Shown here: positions 9,679 through 19,742 of the stretch, piece by piece | How positions within the stretch are numbered: position 1 is the first letter of the stretch | How the letters are laid out: each line of letters starts with the position of its first letter | Source of the DNA: [Haemophilus] felis | GTDB taxonomy: Bacteria > Pseudomonadota > Gammaproteobacteria > Enterobacterales > Pasteurellaceae | Length of the DNA: 26,508 nucleotides | Assembly (NCBI GenBank): GCA_002015125.1 | Contig: MUYB01000056.1 | Coordinates: 1-26,508 of the forward strand | Direction of reading: 5' to 3' | Position numbers and translations under genes: made by a program | Notes under the pieces: generated by a model | Database searches by the model: none | What the model saw: the letters and a program-made list of their open reading frames with translations, nothing else | What the model was told of the DNA's origin: nothing

Positions 9679-10050
9679 ATGGATCTTCAATCACAGCTTA
9701 ACGCCTTACAAGATCGAAATTTAATCAATCAACAAATTGTTGATATTGTGTTTGATGCTCGTCATTATCTGATAGAAACTTGGCAAGTTGATGTAGAGAG
9801 GCCACAAGTTATTTCCCTACTCATTCACCTTGCAAATTCTCTTGGACGGACTCAACGCCAACGTTGCGTATCACCATTACACAAAGATTTTTTATACAAA
9901 ATTCAGAACGCAGAATGTTTTCCCACTGTATTGGCCATTCATCAAGGCATTCTCGCCCTGATTCCCATTTCTATTCATGAAAATGAACAAAGCTACTTCC
10001 TTGCTAACTATTATACTATGTTGTTAGATCAACCAGAAATTCTAAAATAA
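9679..10050 (+). CDS. Stand-alone PRD (PTS regulation domain) protein
   Basis: The protein is 123 residues if started at ATG 9679, which has GGGAGG six to seven bases upstream; the upstream TTG at 9667 would place the start in that ribosome-binding site. It resembles a single PRD module: a helical N-terminus, the conserved His stretch SLLIHLANSLGRTQRQ and a C-terminal IPISIHENEQSYFLANYYTMLL. PRDs normally occur in pairs in BglG/LicT antiterminators or MtlR/LevR activators and are phosphorylated by PTS proteins on histidine. Here there is no RNA-binding, DNA-binding or EII domain, so it may act as a phospho-dependent partner or sensor. Single-PRD proteins are known in related bacteria; the function here is unassigned. 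Confidence 0.75.
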   Translation: MDLQSQLNALQDRNLINQQIVDIVFDARHYLIETWQVDVERPQVISLLIHLANSLGRTQRQRCVSPLHKDFLYKIQNAECFPTVLAIHQGILALIPISIHENEQSYFLANYYTMLLDQPEILK

Positions 10051-10076
10051 GTAAAACTCAACAAATATGAAAAAAG

Positions 10077-10116
10077 AAGGCTGTCAGAATATTTACGCTG
10101 ACAGCCTTAATTTTTT
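10077..10116. terminator. Bidirectional terminator between the PRD gene and asd
   Basis: AAGGCTGTCAG (10077-10087) and CTGACAGCCTT (10098-10108) form a perfect 11-pair stem with a 10-base loop. TTTTTT follows on the plus strand and CTTTTTTC on the minus strand. It serves the two convergent genes. Confidence 0.92.
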
Positions 10117-10120
10117 ATTA

Positions 10121-11236
10121 CTATGCAACTAATTGTTTAAGAATTCGGCGCAACGGTTCTGCGGCACCCCACAATAATTGGTCGCCCACAGTGAATGCCG
10201 CCAAATATTCTGGTCCCATAGCGAGCTTACGCAAACGCCCCACAGGCACACTTAATGTTCCAGTTACTTTGGTTGGGGTTAATTCACGCAAGGTTGTTTC
10301 CTTATCATTCGGAATGACTTTCACCCATTCATTGTGGCTTGCTAAAATTTGCTCAATTTCTGCTAATGGCAGATCTTTTTTCATTTTGATGGTGAAGGCT
10401 TGGCTGTGGCAGCGCAACGCACCAATACGCACACACAAACCGTCCACAGGAATTGGACTGTCGCTCAAACCAAGAATTTTGTTGGTTTCTGCATAGCCTT
10501 TCCATTCCTCTTTGGTTTGTCCTGTTTCTGGTAACAATTTATCAATCCAAGGAATCAAACTACCTGCCAATGGCGCACCGAAATTTTCTGTTGGGAAAGC
10601 ATCATCACGCATTTTTGCTGTTACTTTGCGTTCAATATCCAAAATAGAGGACGCAGGATTCGCAAGTTCTGCTTGCACGCTATCTTCAAGATGTCCCATT
10701 TGTACTAACAACTCACGCATATTCTTCGCGCCAGCGCCAGAAGCTGCTTGATAAGTGGCAACGGAAACCCACTCCACCAAATCACGTTCAAATAAACCAC
10801 CTAACGCCATAAGCATCAAACTTACCGTACAGTTACCGCCCACATAGGTTTTCACGCCATTTTTCAAACCTTCAGAAATCACATTTTGGTTTACTGGATC
10901 AAGTACGATAATGGCATCTTTTTCCATACGTAAAGCAGACGCTGCATCGATCCAATAACCATTCCAACCTGCCGTACGCAATTTTGGATACACGTCATTG
11001 GTGTAATCGCCCCCTTGACAGGTGACCACAATGTCTAATTTTTTAAGTTCATCAATATCAAAGGCATTTTTCAACTCACCAGCGTCTTTACCTGCAAACA
11101 CAAGCGCTTTTTGTCCTGCTTGAGAAGTAGTGAAAAAAACAGGATTGATCTGAGCAAAATCATTTTCCTCAACCATACGGTCCATGAGAACCGAGCCGAC
11201 CATACCACGCCAACCAACGAATCCGACATTTTGCAT
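10121..11236 (-). CDS. asd: Aspartate-semialdehyde dehydrogenase
   Basis: The 371-residue enzyme reduces L-aspartyl-4-phosphate to aspartate semialdehyde with NADPH, the branch point to lysine, diaminopimelate, methionine and threonine. [14 protein letters not shown] is the nucleotide-binding start. The active-site nucleophile is Cys136 in [15 protein letters not shown], and the catalytic base is His277 in [10 protein letters not shown], the numbering known for Haemophilus Asd. Length is standard. It is transcribed alone, with GGAAAAC before the ATG and a shared terminator 4 bases past the stop. Confidence 0.98.
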   Translation of the reverse strand: MQNVGFVGWRGMVGSVLMDRMVEENDFAQINPVFFTTSQAGQKALVFAGKDAGELKNAFDIDELKKLDIVVTCQGGDYTNDVYPKLRTAGWNGYWIDAASALRMEKDAIIVLDPVNQNVISEGLKNGVKTYVGGNCTVSLMLMALGGLFERDLVEWVSVATYQAASGAGAKNMRELLVQMGHLEDSVQAELANPASSILDIERKVTAKMRDDAFPTENFGAPLAGSLIPWIDKLLPETGQTKEEWKGYAETNKILGLSDSPIPVDGLCVRIGALRCHSQAFTIKMKKDLPLAEIEQILASHNEWVKVIPNDKETTLRELTPTKVTGTLSVPVGRLRKLAMGPEYLAAFTVGDQLLWGAAEPLRRILKQLVA

Positions 11237-11320
11237 AATGTTTTCCTTATTAAATAAAAATAATGTTGTGTTAAAAGAGATCTAATTAATTACAAGATTG
11301 ACTGTATAAAAGCAAGTCTT

Positions 11321-11503
11321 TTACAGAGATTTTAATAAATTTAACTTATTTTTCGCTTTTTTACCGAAAATGACAAATGCAGTAGAAAACAACGCTGGCA
11401 TTAATAGAAGCATAACGAATACTGAAAGAAGATAAAAATTAATAATAAAATCAACAAATTAAAAAATAAAACACATACCAAAGACTAAATCAAACACCTT
11501 CAT
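11321..11503 (-). pseudogene. Possible decayed small membrane protein with in-frame stop
   Basis: Upstream of asd on the minus strand one frame reads MKVFDLVFGMCFIF, a TAA (11459-11461), then about 45 further hydrophobic codons ending in a basic tail (FGKKAKNKLNLLKSL) and a stop. The layout resembles a two-helix membrane protein of 60 residues with one nonsense codon. AT-rich DNA readily yields hydrophobic translations and there is no clear ribosome-binding site, so it may be chance. With the mtr control region it accounts for the 366-base gap between asd and mtr. Confidence 0.28.
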
Positions 11504-11537
11504 CAACAATCTAAATGGATTAATTTTATAAAAACTA

Positions 11538-11573
11538 TTGCCAAATCAAACTTGCACTATTATAGTAGTACAA
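11538..11573 (+). promoter_or_regulatory. mtr promoter with overlapping operator-like palindrome (TrpR candidate)
   Basis: TTGCCA (11538-11543) and TATAGT (11561-11566) are 17 bases apart, a good sigma-70 promoter about 30 bases before the ATG ribosome-binding site. A 22-base imperfect palindrome, TTGCACTATTATAGTAGTACAA (11552-11573), 18 of 22 positions symmetric, is centred on the -10. Its GCACTA...TAGTAC arms resemble the ACTAG-type arms of TrpR operators, and mtr is a TrpR target in E. coli. Repressor identity is inferred. Confidence 0.65.
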
Positions 11574-11602
11574 AATTAAATATAGAAATGAAGGAAATCT
11601 AC

Positions 11603-12865
11603 ATGACAACAAAAACAAATAAAAAATCGCCCTCCTTACTAGGCGGCGCTATGATTATCTCCGGCACTGCCATTGGTGCTGGTATGTTAGCTAATCCAAC
11701 AGCCACTGCAGGAATATGGTTTTTAGGATCAATTCTGCTACTTGCTTACACATGGTTTTGTATGACCACCTCTGGCTTAATGATTTTAGAGGCGAATTTG
11801 CACTATCCCACTGGGGCGAGTTTTGACACTATCGTGAAAGATTTATTAGGCAATGGCTGGAATATTCTCAATGGATTATCTGTGGCATTTGTACTTTATA
11901 TTCTCACTTATGCTTATATCACTTCAGGCGGTGGTATTACACAAAGCTTAGTCAATCAAGTATTGAGCAGTGAAAATGCAGTGGATATTGGACGTAGTAG
12001 CGGTTCATTAATTTTCTGCTTAGTGTTAGCCGCGTTCGTTTGGTTTTCCACCAAAGCAGTGGATCGTTTCACCACAATTCTTATTGCAGGAATGGTCATT
12101 GCTTTCGTCCTTTCCACCGCTAGTTTAGTGGGTTCCGTGAAAAGTGAGATTTTGTTTAACCAAATTGCGCAAGGTGAACAACAATATTTACCTTATTTGT
12201 TAACGGCGCTACCTGTATGTTTAGTCTCTTTCGGCTTTCACGGTAATGTGCCGAGTTTGGTGAAATATTATGATCGCGACGGCAAACGTGTGATGAAATC
12301 GATTTTCCTTGGCACTGGCATCGCATTGGTGATTTACATCTTCTGGCAGCTTGCTATTCAGGGCAATTTACCACGCAGTGAATTTGCACCTGTGATTGAA
12401 AAAGGAGGCGATATTACCGCCTTACTAGCGGCGCTAGCACAATATATCCAAACAGACTACATCGCTTTGCTATTGAAATTCTTTGCTTATATGGCGATTG
12501 CTAGCTCCTTTTTAGGCGTCACATTAGGTTTATTTGACTATATTGCGGACTTGCTCAAATTTGACGACAGCATCATAGGCAGAACCAAAACAACCTTGGT
12601 CACATTTTTACCGCCACTCTTATTCAGTTTAGCCAAACCTTATGGATTCGTTATCGCCATTGGTTACGCAGGCTTAGCCGCAACCATTTGGGCAGCCATT
12701 GTGCCTGCGTTACTTGCCAAAGCGACACGCAAGCGTTTCAGCGACAGCAGCTATCGGGTTTATGGTGGTAACTTTATGATCTATTTCGTGATTTTATTTG
12801 GTGTGCTAAATATTGTGGCACAAGTTGCAGGACAATTTGGTTTATTACCAGAATTTTTAGGATAG
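11603..12865 (+). CDS. mtr: Tryptophan-specific permease Mtr (HAAAP family)
   Basis: The 420-residue inner-membrane protein with about 11 helices imports tryptophan with protons. It matches E. coli Mtr through most of its length: SPSLLGGAMIISGTAIGAGM at the N-terminus, WFCMTTSGLMILEANL, FGFHGNVPSLVKYY, SSFLGVTLGLFDYIADL and IGYAGLAATIWAAIVPALLA. The ATG at 11603 is chosen because AAGGA lies 7 bases upstream and an earlier in-frame start (11552) would put the coding region over the promoter palindrome. A TyrP-type permease of the same family is the only alternative; the sequence fits Mtr better. Confidence 0.92.
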   Translation: MTTKTNKKSPSLLGGAMIISGTAIGAGMLANPTATAGIWFLGSILLLAYTWFCMTTSGLMILEANLHYPTGASFDTIVKDLLGNGWNILNGLSVAFVLYILTYAYITSGGGITQSLVNQVLSSENAVDIGRSSGSLIFCLVLAAFVWFSTKAVDRFTTILIAGMVIAFVLSTASLVGSVKSEILFNQIAQGEQQYLPYLLTALPVCLVSFGFHGNVPSLVKYYDRDGKRVMKSIFLGTGIALVIYIFWQLAIQGNLPRSEFAPVIEKGGDITALLAALAQYIQTDYIALLLKFFAYMAIASSFLGVTLGLFDYIADLLKFDDSIIGRTKTTLVTFLPPLLFSLAKPYGFVIAIGYAGLAATIWAAIVPALLAKATRKRFSDSSYRVYGGNFMIYFVILFGVLNIVAQVAGQFGLLPEFLG

Positions 12866-12954
12866 AGATCACAAATTTAAACTAAAATACTTTTTTAACG
12901 AATAAAGTTTGATAAACTTCTCGCCCCATTTTGTCTATTTATGAGAGGTTTATC

Positions 12955-14604
12955 GTGAAAACATTAACAAAATTAAGTGCTATTATGCTGTCGTTAGGGA
13001 TTGCTACTCAAGTGAGTGCTTATACGCAAGACAAAACTTATCACATTACAGTTTTGCACCTTAACGACACTCATGGTCATTTTTGGAAAAACAATAACGG
13101 TGAGTATGGCTTTGCAGCACATAAAACATTAATTGATAACATTCGTAAAGAGGTGGAAAGTAAAAATGGGTTAGTAGTATTACTACACGCTGGGGATTTC
13201 AATGCAGGTGTGCCAGAATCAGATATGTTAAATGCTAAGCCTGACATTGAAGGAATGAATATGATCGGCTACGATGCGGCAGTGTTAGGTAACCACGAAT
13301 TTGATTTTCCAATGCAGTTGCTTCAAATGCAAGAAACATGGGCAAAATTCCCTCTCCTTTCAGCAAATGTGATTAATAAAAAGACCAATAAACCTTTGGT
13401 GAGACCTTATGTGGTTTTAAATAAAGAAGATGTGAAAATTGCTGTGGTGGGTTTAACTACAGAAGACACTGCAAAATTAGGTAACCCTGATGTGGTTGAT
13501 CACGTTATTTTTAAAAATCCAATCGAAACCGCTAAACATACACTTGCCGAAATTAATCAAACTGAAAAACCAGATATTCGTATTGCGTTAACGCATATGG
13601 GGTATTATTTTGATGCACAACATGGACAAAATGCCCCTGGTGATGTTTCACTTGCTCGTACTTTAGATAAAGGTGCATTTGATTTAATTATTGGTGGACA
13701 TACTCATGACACACTTTGCATTGATGAAAAGGGGCAGTTCAAAGCGAAATACACACCAGGGGAGGCATGCCAACCTGATTTCCAAAACGGCACTTGGATT
13801 GTGCAAGCTGGTGAATGGGGGAAATATGTTGGTCGAGCGGATTTTGAGTTTAAAAATGGCGAGACGAAATTAGTCAAATATGAACTTATTCCTGTTAATT
13901 TGAAACAAAAAATTAAATTGGAAAATGGTAAAACAGAATACAAACTTTATCAGACAGAAATTGCCGAGGATCCAGCTGTCTTTACACATTTGAAAAAATA
14001 CCAAGATGAAGGAGATCGTTTACTTGGTGTTAAAGTGGGAGAGGTAAAAGGTAAATTTGTAGGTGATCGTAAAATTATTCGCTTTCAACAAACGAATCTT
14101 GGAAGATTAATTGCTCAATCCCAAATGGAACGCGTAAAAGCCGATGTAGGAATTATGAACTCAGGAGGTATTCGTGCAGATATTAATGAAGGTGAAACAA
14201 CCTATAAAGATTTACTCACCGTTCAACCTTTTGGCAATATGATAGCAACCGTTGATTTAACAGGGCAAGAGCTTTTAGATTATCTTAACGTTGTCGCAAT
14301 GAAACAGGTGGATAGTGGTGCATATCCTCAGTTTGCAGGTATTTCGATGATTGTGGATAGGGAAGCACAAAGAGTATCTAATGTTAAAATTGGTGGAAAG
14401 GCATTGGATTTAAATAAAACCTATAAAGTTTCTGTACCTGATTATTGTGCAGGTGGTGGCGATGGATACCCAGTGCTGAAAAAACATCCAAGTTATGTCA
14501 ATACTGGCTTTATTGATGCAGAGATGCTAAAAAAATACTTTGAAGAAAATAAAGTATTAGATGCTTCCAAATATGAGCCAAAGGATGACATTGTCTTTAA
14601 ATAA
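12955..14604 (+). CDS. ushA: Periplasmic UDP-sugar hydrolase / 5'-nucleotidase UshA
   Basis: The 549-residue precursor starts at GTG 12955, with GAGAGG 6 bases upstream, giving a signal peptide that ends VSA before YTQDKTYH. The upstream TTG at 12931 would spoil the signal. The metallophosphatase domain has HLNDTHGHFW, HAGDFNAGVPESD, VLGNHEFDFP and GGHTHD as dinuclear metal ligands. The C-terminal substrate domain keeps TVQPFGN and GGGDGYPVLKKHPSYVNTGFIDAE. It is much closer to E. coli UshA than to Haemophilus NadN. UshA hydrolyses UDP-sugars and nucleotides so that nucleosides can be imported. One aromatic near the base-stacking site is Tyr (DYCAGGGDGYP) where E. coli has Phe. It is followed 3 bases later by a methyltransferase gene. 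Confidence 0.93.
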   Translation: MKTLTKLSAIMLSLGIATQVSAYTQDKTYHITVLHLNDTHGHFWKNNNGEYGFAAHKTLIDNIRKEVESKNGLVVLLHAGDFNAGVPESDMLNAKPDIEGMNMIGYDAAVLGNHEFDFPMQLLQMQETWAKFPLLSANVINKKTNKPLVRPYVVLNKEDVKIAVVGLTTEDTAKLGNPDVVDHVIFKNPIETAKHTLAEINQTEKPDIRIALTHMGYYFDAQHGQNAPGDVSLARTLDKGAFDLIIGGHTHDTLCIDEKGQFKAKYTPGEACQPDFQNGTWIVQAGEWGKYVGRADFEFKNGETKLVKYELIPVNLKQKIKLENGKTEYKLYQTEIAEDPAVFTHLKKYQDEGDRLLGVKVGEVKGKFVGDRKIIRFQQTNLGRLIAQSQMERVKADVGIMNSGGIRADINEGETTYKDLLTVQPFGNMIATVDLTGQELLDYLNVVAMKQVDSGAYPQFAGISMIVDREAQRVSNVKIGGKALDLNKTYKVSVPDYCAGGGDGYPVLKKHPSYVNTGFIDAEMLKKYFEENKVLDASKYEPKDDIVFK

Positions 14605-14607
14605 AAG

Positions 14608-15363
14608 ATGACAAAGAGTGTCTATGATCAGCCACAGTTTTTCGAGTTATATCAAAAATTGCGGCAAAACCCCATTAGTCTAAATGAGGTTGTTGAAAAG
14701 CCAACTATGCTTTCTTTATTACCTGATTTAACTGGTAAAACTTTATTGGATCTAGGTTGTGGCGTAGGCTCTCATTTACAACTTTATTTACAACGCAATG
14801 CTCACTTTGTTGTGGGCATTGACCTTTCTCGCAAGATGTTGCAACAAGCAGAACAAGAATTGTGGAAAATTGAAGCATATCGAGATAAGTTTGCTTTGCA
14901 ACAGCTTTCAATGGAGCATCTTTCCGACCTTTCATTTAGGGCATTTGACATTATAACGAGTTCGTTTGCTTTTCATTATGTGCAAGATTTTCCTGCTTTG
15001 TTACGCAATATTTATGCAAAATTAAAACCGAACGGTTATCTTATTTTTTCTCAAGAACATCCTATCGTTACCTGTTATCAAGAAGGGGAACGTTGGGAGA
15101 AAAATGCACAAAAAATGCAACTAGCTTATCGTCTAAATTATTATCGAGATGAGGGTGAACGCCAACGTAATTGGTTTCAACAATCCTTTACAACCTATCA
15201 TCGAACAACTGCAACAATTATCAATAATCTTATTGGTACAGGTTTTCAAATTGAACAAATGGTGGAACCAATGTTAGCGGAACAACCTGAATGGCAAGAA
15301 GAATTTAAAGATTTGCAACATCGTCCAGTTTTATTGTTTATTAAAGCGAGAAAAAATGGGTAA
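14608..15363 (+). CDS. Class I SAM-dependent methyltransferase, substrate unknown
   Basis: The 251-residue protein has a Rossmann methyltransferase core: motif I LLDLGCGVGSHL (47-58), the acidic end of strand 2 VVGIDLSRKML (Asp72), then DIITSSFAFHYVQDF and LKPNGYLIFSQEHP. The C-terminal third (YRDEGERQRNWFQQSFTTYH) is probably the substrate side. This is the small-molecule Methyltransf_11/25 type, not a DNA or rRNA enzyme. It starts 3 bases after the ushA stop with no strong ribosome-binding site, so it is probably coupled to ushA. I cannot name its substrate. Confidence 0.85.
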   Translation: MTKSVYDQPQFFELYQKLRQNPISLNEVVEKPTMLSLLPDLTGKTLLDLGCGVGSHLQLYLQRNAHFVVGIDLSRKMLQQAEQELWKIEAYRDKFALQQLSMEHLSDLSFRAFDIITSSFAFHYVQDFPALLRNIYAKLKPNGYLIFSQEHPIVTCYQEGERWEKNAQKMQLAYRLNYYRDEGERQRNWFQQSFTTYHRTTATIINNLIGTGFQIEQMVEPMLAEQPEWQEEFKDLQHRPVLLFIKARKNG

Positions 15364-15372
15364 GGAAGAGGA

Positions 15373-16743
15373 ATGAGATATTTTAGCGTCTATTGGTATG
15401 TGGTTAAACATGTTGGCGAAGCATTTTCGATCAAATTCATTAAAACAACAACCTTGGTTGTTATAATGTGTTGTTGCTTTGTTTATTTCCTTTAGTGCTA
15501 TTTGCCTCGAATGATGCCATTCAACCTCAACTTTTTATTGAACAACAAAAGGTTGAACAGCAACGTTGGCTTGAACGACATCAATATTTAGCACCTCAAA
15601 AAATGGTTCAACAAAATCATTTCTCTCTGAATTGCCTACCTTATTCAGGTCTTTATTTTGTTGGCGTAACTCTCATTGATACCACAGCCTTTTCACCTGC
15701 GTTAGGTGAATGTTTAAGTGAAGCTCGATTAAACAAACTCAGTCGAGACTTGACAAGTGCTTACCTCGCAAAAGGATATATTCACAATCCATTTCAATTT
15801 GAAGACGATGGTTCAGGTTTGCTTCGTTTACATGTTAAAGAAGGTAAATTGATAAATATTCGTACAGAAAGCAAAAGAATAAATCCTAGGATGCTATTTC
15901 CTAATGCTTTGGGGAGACCTCTTACGATTTATCAATTAGACCAAGCTCTTGATCAAGCGAATAAAATGCAAAATGTGAATGCGAGTGTTGACGTACTACC
16001 CACAAAGCATGGCGATATTGAGCTAGTTGTGGTGAATCAAGATCGTTCTATTTTAAGTGGAGATCTTACTTTTAATAATTATGCTTCCAAAAGAATGGGA
16101 AGTTGGCAGTTAGCTTCTCATTTGAGCATGGATAATATTTTGGGGTTATCAGATGCTCTGCACTTGAGGTTTAACACGAATTTAAAGTCTGTTAAACGAA
16201 ATTTTAGTCGCAGTTTCAGCTTATATCATCATCTTCCCTATGGAAATTGGAGCTTTTCTTCTTTCTTGAACTATTTTTCTTATCAGTACCAAATTCAGTT
16301 GATACATCAAAAGCGGAGCAGTCTGGGCATACTAAACAAACAGGACTGAAAATTGATTATATGTTAAAGCGAGGTGAGAATTTTATCTCTTCTCTATCGG
16401 TTCAGGCAGAAAAACTCATTAATAAACATTATTTCCAAAATAGTTTTGTGGATATACAAAGTGCGAATTTAACTACTTTGAGCTTAGGCTTTAATCACTT
16501 GCAATTATTTGAAAATAAATATTTATTTTTTGATTTAAACTATGAACAAGGTTTGCCTTGGTTTGGTGGGATGCAAAATCAAGTTTTACAAGGGAAATTT
16601 AAAAAATGGAGTGTTGAACTACAATATCAACATCGCTATCCGCTTAATGCTTCAGTGTTACGTTTGCATCATCAATTGGCAATGCATTATAGTCGAGAAC
16701 GCCTGCCTTCCATAAAACAGACAGAAAAGCACAAAAGTGCGTA
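15373..16743 (+). pseudogene. Two-partner secretion transporter (TpsB/ShlB family), frameshifted and truncated
   Basis: TpsB proteins are outer-membrane barrels of about 560 residues that export a TpsA exoprotein. The start at ATG 15373 has AAGGAAGAGG upstream and opens an extended signal peptide (MRYFSVYWYVVKHVGEAFSI...) that breaks at about 15468; adding one G restores VLLLCLFPLVLFASNDAIQ. A POTRA domain follows (LNCLPYSGLYFVGVTLIDTT...LRLHVKEGKL), then the barrel. A second break at 16291-16293 is cured by one A in an A-run (YQNSVDTSKAEQ). The barrel runs to HYSRERLPSIKQ at about 16715 and then stops matching: the last 150 or so residues are missing and the frame enters tpsA-type DNA. Non-functional as it stands. 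Confidence 0.9.
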
Positions 16744-19711
16744 ACACCACGAAAAATCAACGTAAAGGATCTTGGGGCAGAGATGAAGTAGATACGTTGA
16801 ATGAGCAAACAGTGCATCAAACTTCACTTAAGGCTGATAACATAAAATTGCAAGCTCTCGCTGGTAATATTCAAGGAGAAGCACTAAGAATTTCTACCCA
16901 AAATTTGGGAATGTATGCTGAAAATGACATTATTTTTAACGGCGTGACAGCCATAAATACTTATAGTGCGACTAGTGATTTTTGGGCTGAGGGCTGGCGT
17001 TTGGCGAGAGGCACGAGCAGACAAAAATCCGTTGTTGAAAACTACGTGGCTAGTGATTTTTCTGTAAAAAATCAAACAGTTATTGGTAGTAATGGAAATG
17101 TTTCTTTGACAGGGGTAAAACTTGCATCGGGTGATATTCATCTTAAATCTAACGCCAAAACCACATTTTCAGCCGCTCGTCGCTTAGAACGTTATGAGCT
17201 TGATGATAGGCAACATTTTTGGGATGGGATTGCAGGTTCGAAATCTGTGGGAACTGCACGCAATGAAACTCGTTTGTTAGGCTCTGACATTACTGCGAAC
17301 AATAGAATTTATCTTGAATCACAAAAAGGCGTAGAGATTGTGGAAAGCCGTGTCATCTCAGGTGGCGATGGTTATGTTATTTCTAAGCAAGGCGATCTCA
17401 ATCTTTATGCAATGGGAGCAGAAAATACACGTGAGCATAATGTTTATGTGGGAACGGTGTTTAACATTCCACAAGCGAGAGAAAATGCCTATGAACAAGT
17501 CGTGAGTAATCAGTCATCAACCTTGAAATCACAATCCAATTTATCGCTTGCCACGGACAAGAACTTGACTATAAATGGAGCAGTGGTGGAAGCTGCTGGT
17601 TTGCTTGATATTGTAGCGAAAAGTCGCATTGCTATTTTGGCAGCAAAAGATAATCGGGTAACAAATACTAATGAGACAGGTATCATTTTTAACGCCACCG
17701 CCACTAAACCTGTCGCTAGTATTGATGTTAAGCCTGAAGAGTTGATGAATGTTGCGATTACAGCATCATCGAAGGAAGAAAATGCTCCCCTAGCGTTACT
17801 GCATAAGGTAAAAGATAAAGCGAAAACAGAAGTGAGTGCTACCTTGTCTGCTGGCGTTTATCATCACTCCAACAAAGAGGAAGAAACCAAACATAATGTT
17901 GCGTTAGTGGCTGGGAAAGAAATATTCGTACTGATAATCTCAAGGTTATCGGGAGTAAAGTATCAGCAACAGATGGAAATTTGAATGTTAACGCTGGAAC
18001 TATTCATACTACAGCTGCACTTGATGAAGTAAAAAACACCTCGGTAGAAACGGAAGTTGGAGTGAGTGTGACAGGGAAATTGCATCAATCTGGCGTGATA
18101 GTTTCCGCTGAAGGAAAGGTAAACAATAAGAAGACCGATAGCATAAAGCAAGATGCAACAGTAGCTGAGCTTTCTGCTTCTCAAAATGTTGAATTAAATG
18201 GGGAGACGATATCTCATCAAGGAAGTCAAATTATTGCTGGCGATAGCGTTAAGCAACGTGCTGAGAATATTGAACAATCTAGTGCAGTTGCAGAAAACGC
18301 CACGAATACATCAAGTTTAACCATTGCCTTAACGGATACAAACTCCGTTGATACGGCAAAAATCGTAAATGTCAATTTAACTCTGAAAGGAGAGGGGAAA
18401 AATCAACAATCTTCTCAAGAGAATGCTCAATCAACTCGTATTGAGGCTGGGCATAATATTGAATTGAACGCAGTCAATGTTGATGACAAAGGTACAAAAT
18501 ATCAAGCAGGAAATAACCTTTCTGTGAAGGCAGAAACTTACAATCTAGGTGCGATGAAAATCGCTTCTAAAGAGAGTAGCCTTGAAGCAAGTGCCAGGCT
18601 TGGGTTAAATGCCAACAGTAAGGATATGAATACTATCTATGCTAAAGTGAGTGTCGGTGGCAAATTCCAAACGCAGACAAGCACTGAAGAAAAAGCACAT
18701 AGTTCAGAAATTAATGCAACTAATATCGACATTCAAGTTGGAACATTACATAGTAATGCCAATATTAAGGCGAAAGAGAATGTTCATATTAATGCAACAA
18801 AGGTAAATTTACAGGGAACTAATATCAACGCAGAAACGCTAGGTATTCAAGCACATAATGGATCAGTGAAAGTGGTGGATGTGCTGAATACTGATAATCG
18901 TTTGTCTGTTAGTGCAGGGGCTGGAGTGAATGTGGGGGCTTCAGTCTCTAATCTTGGATTGAAGGCGAATGTTGGTGTAGGTGTGGAAAATAGCACGACC
19001 CACAATGCAGTTGCGTTAAATGCTGGCGTAGTGGACATCAATGCTACTGAAAACATTTCTATTTCAGGGTCATCTAGCCAGTCTGAAAAATTAAACTTAA
19101 ATGCGAAGGAAATTGCGTTGATAGCCTCGCAAGATAACGTTAGTAAAACGAATGTTAAATTTGGTGCATCGCTAAAAGGTGGGATGGAAAACCAGCTTTG
19201 GAATCCTAATGTGGGTGGTGCAAATGCGGAAATTAACGTTGTTCGTAATCAATTAGGAAAAGGAGAAAAATGGACATCGCAAGAGGCGAATATTGATGCT
19301 AATAATTTATCTCTCATCGGTACTAGCATGACAACTACGGTACTTACTGGAGCGGTTAATTCTCTTCATCGCCAAGTTTTAGTGAATAAGAGAAATGAAT
19401 TTTCGCTCAGTGCCAAAGCCGATGGTGGTGGAAAGTTTTCGACTTATTTATCGGATAAATGGAAAGATCAAGTGCTGAACGATTGGACAAACGGTACGCT
19501 CGCTAACGCCAAAGGCAATGTGACATTTGCTATTTCGCATCAGGCAGAAACGAGCAATGTTGAGGCAGAATTAGAAGGGGGAAATAAAGGATTTGTGGTG
19601 AATAGTGAAATTAAAACAGGTGGAGCTGAGCCTTCTAAAACGAATTTTGACACCTCTTTCGACTTAAGTTCAAATCTTCAAGAAATGCCCAAACGCCTAA
19701 AGAAGGAATAG
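16737..19711 (+). pseudogene. TpsA exoprotein (filamentous haemagglutinin-like), headless and frameshifted
   Basis: This is the repetitive beta-helix part of a haemagglutinin-like exoprotein. Visible repeats have the form LKADNIKLQALAGNIQ, ATDKNLTINGAVVEAAG and KAKENVHINATKVNLQGTNI. The frame is open back to 16716 with no start, signal peptide or N-terminal TPS secretion domain. A frameshift at about 17920-17924 splits it; one extra A in GAAAT restores GKENIRTDNLKVIGSK and continuity to 19711. The C-terminus (SSNLQEMPKRLKKE) has no VENN motif or recognisable toxin, so it looks like an adhesin end or a further truncation rather than a CdiA effector. No immunity-like gene follows. The frame joins directly to the truncated tpsB, so one deletion removed the tpsB end and the tpsA head. 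Confidence 0.9.
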
Positions 19712-19742
19712 TATTACGCTAAAATTCAGTAATGAACATTAG

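Noticed and set aside
16737..19711. A contact-dependent inhibition (CdiBA-I) system
   Set aside because: TpsB and TpsA types are present, but there is no VENN motif, toxin tip or immunity gene, and both genes are broken.
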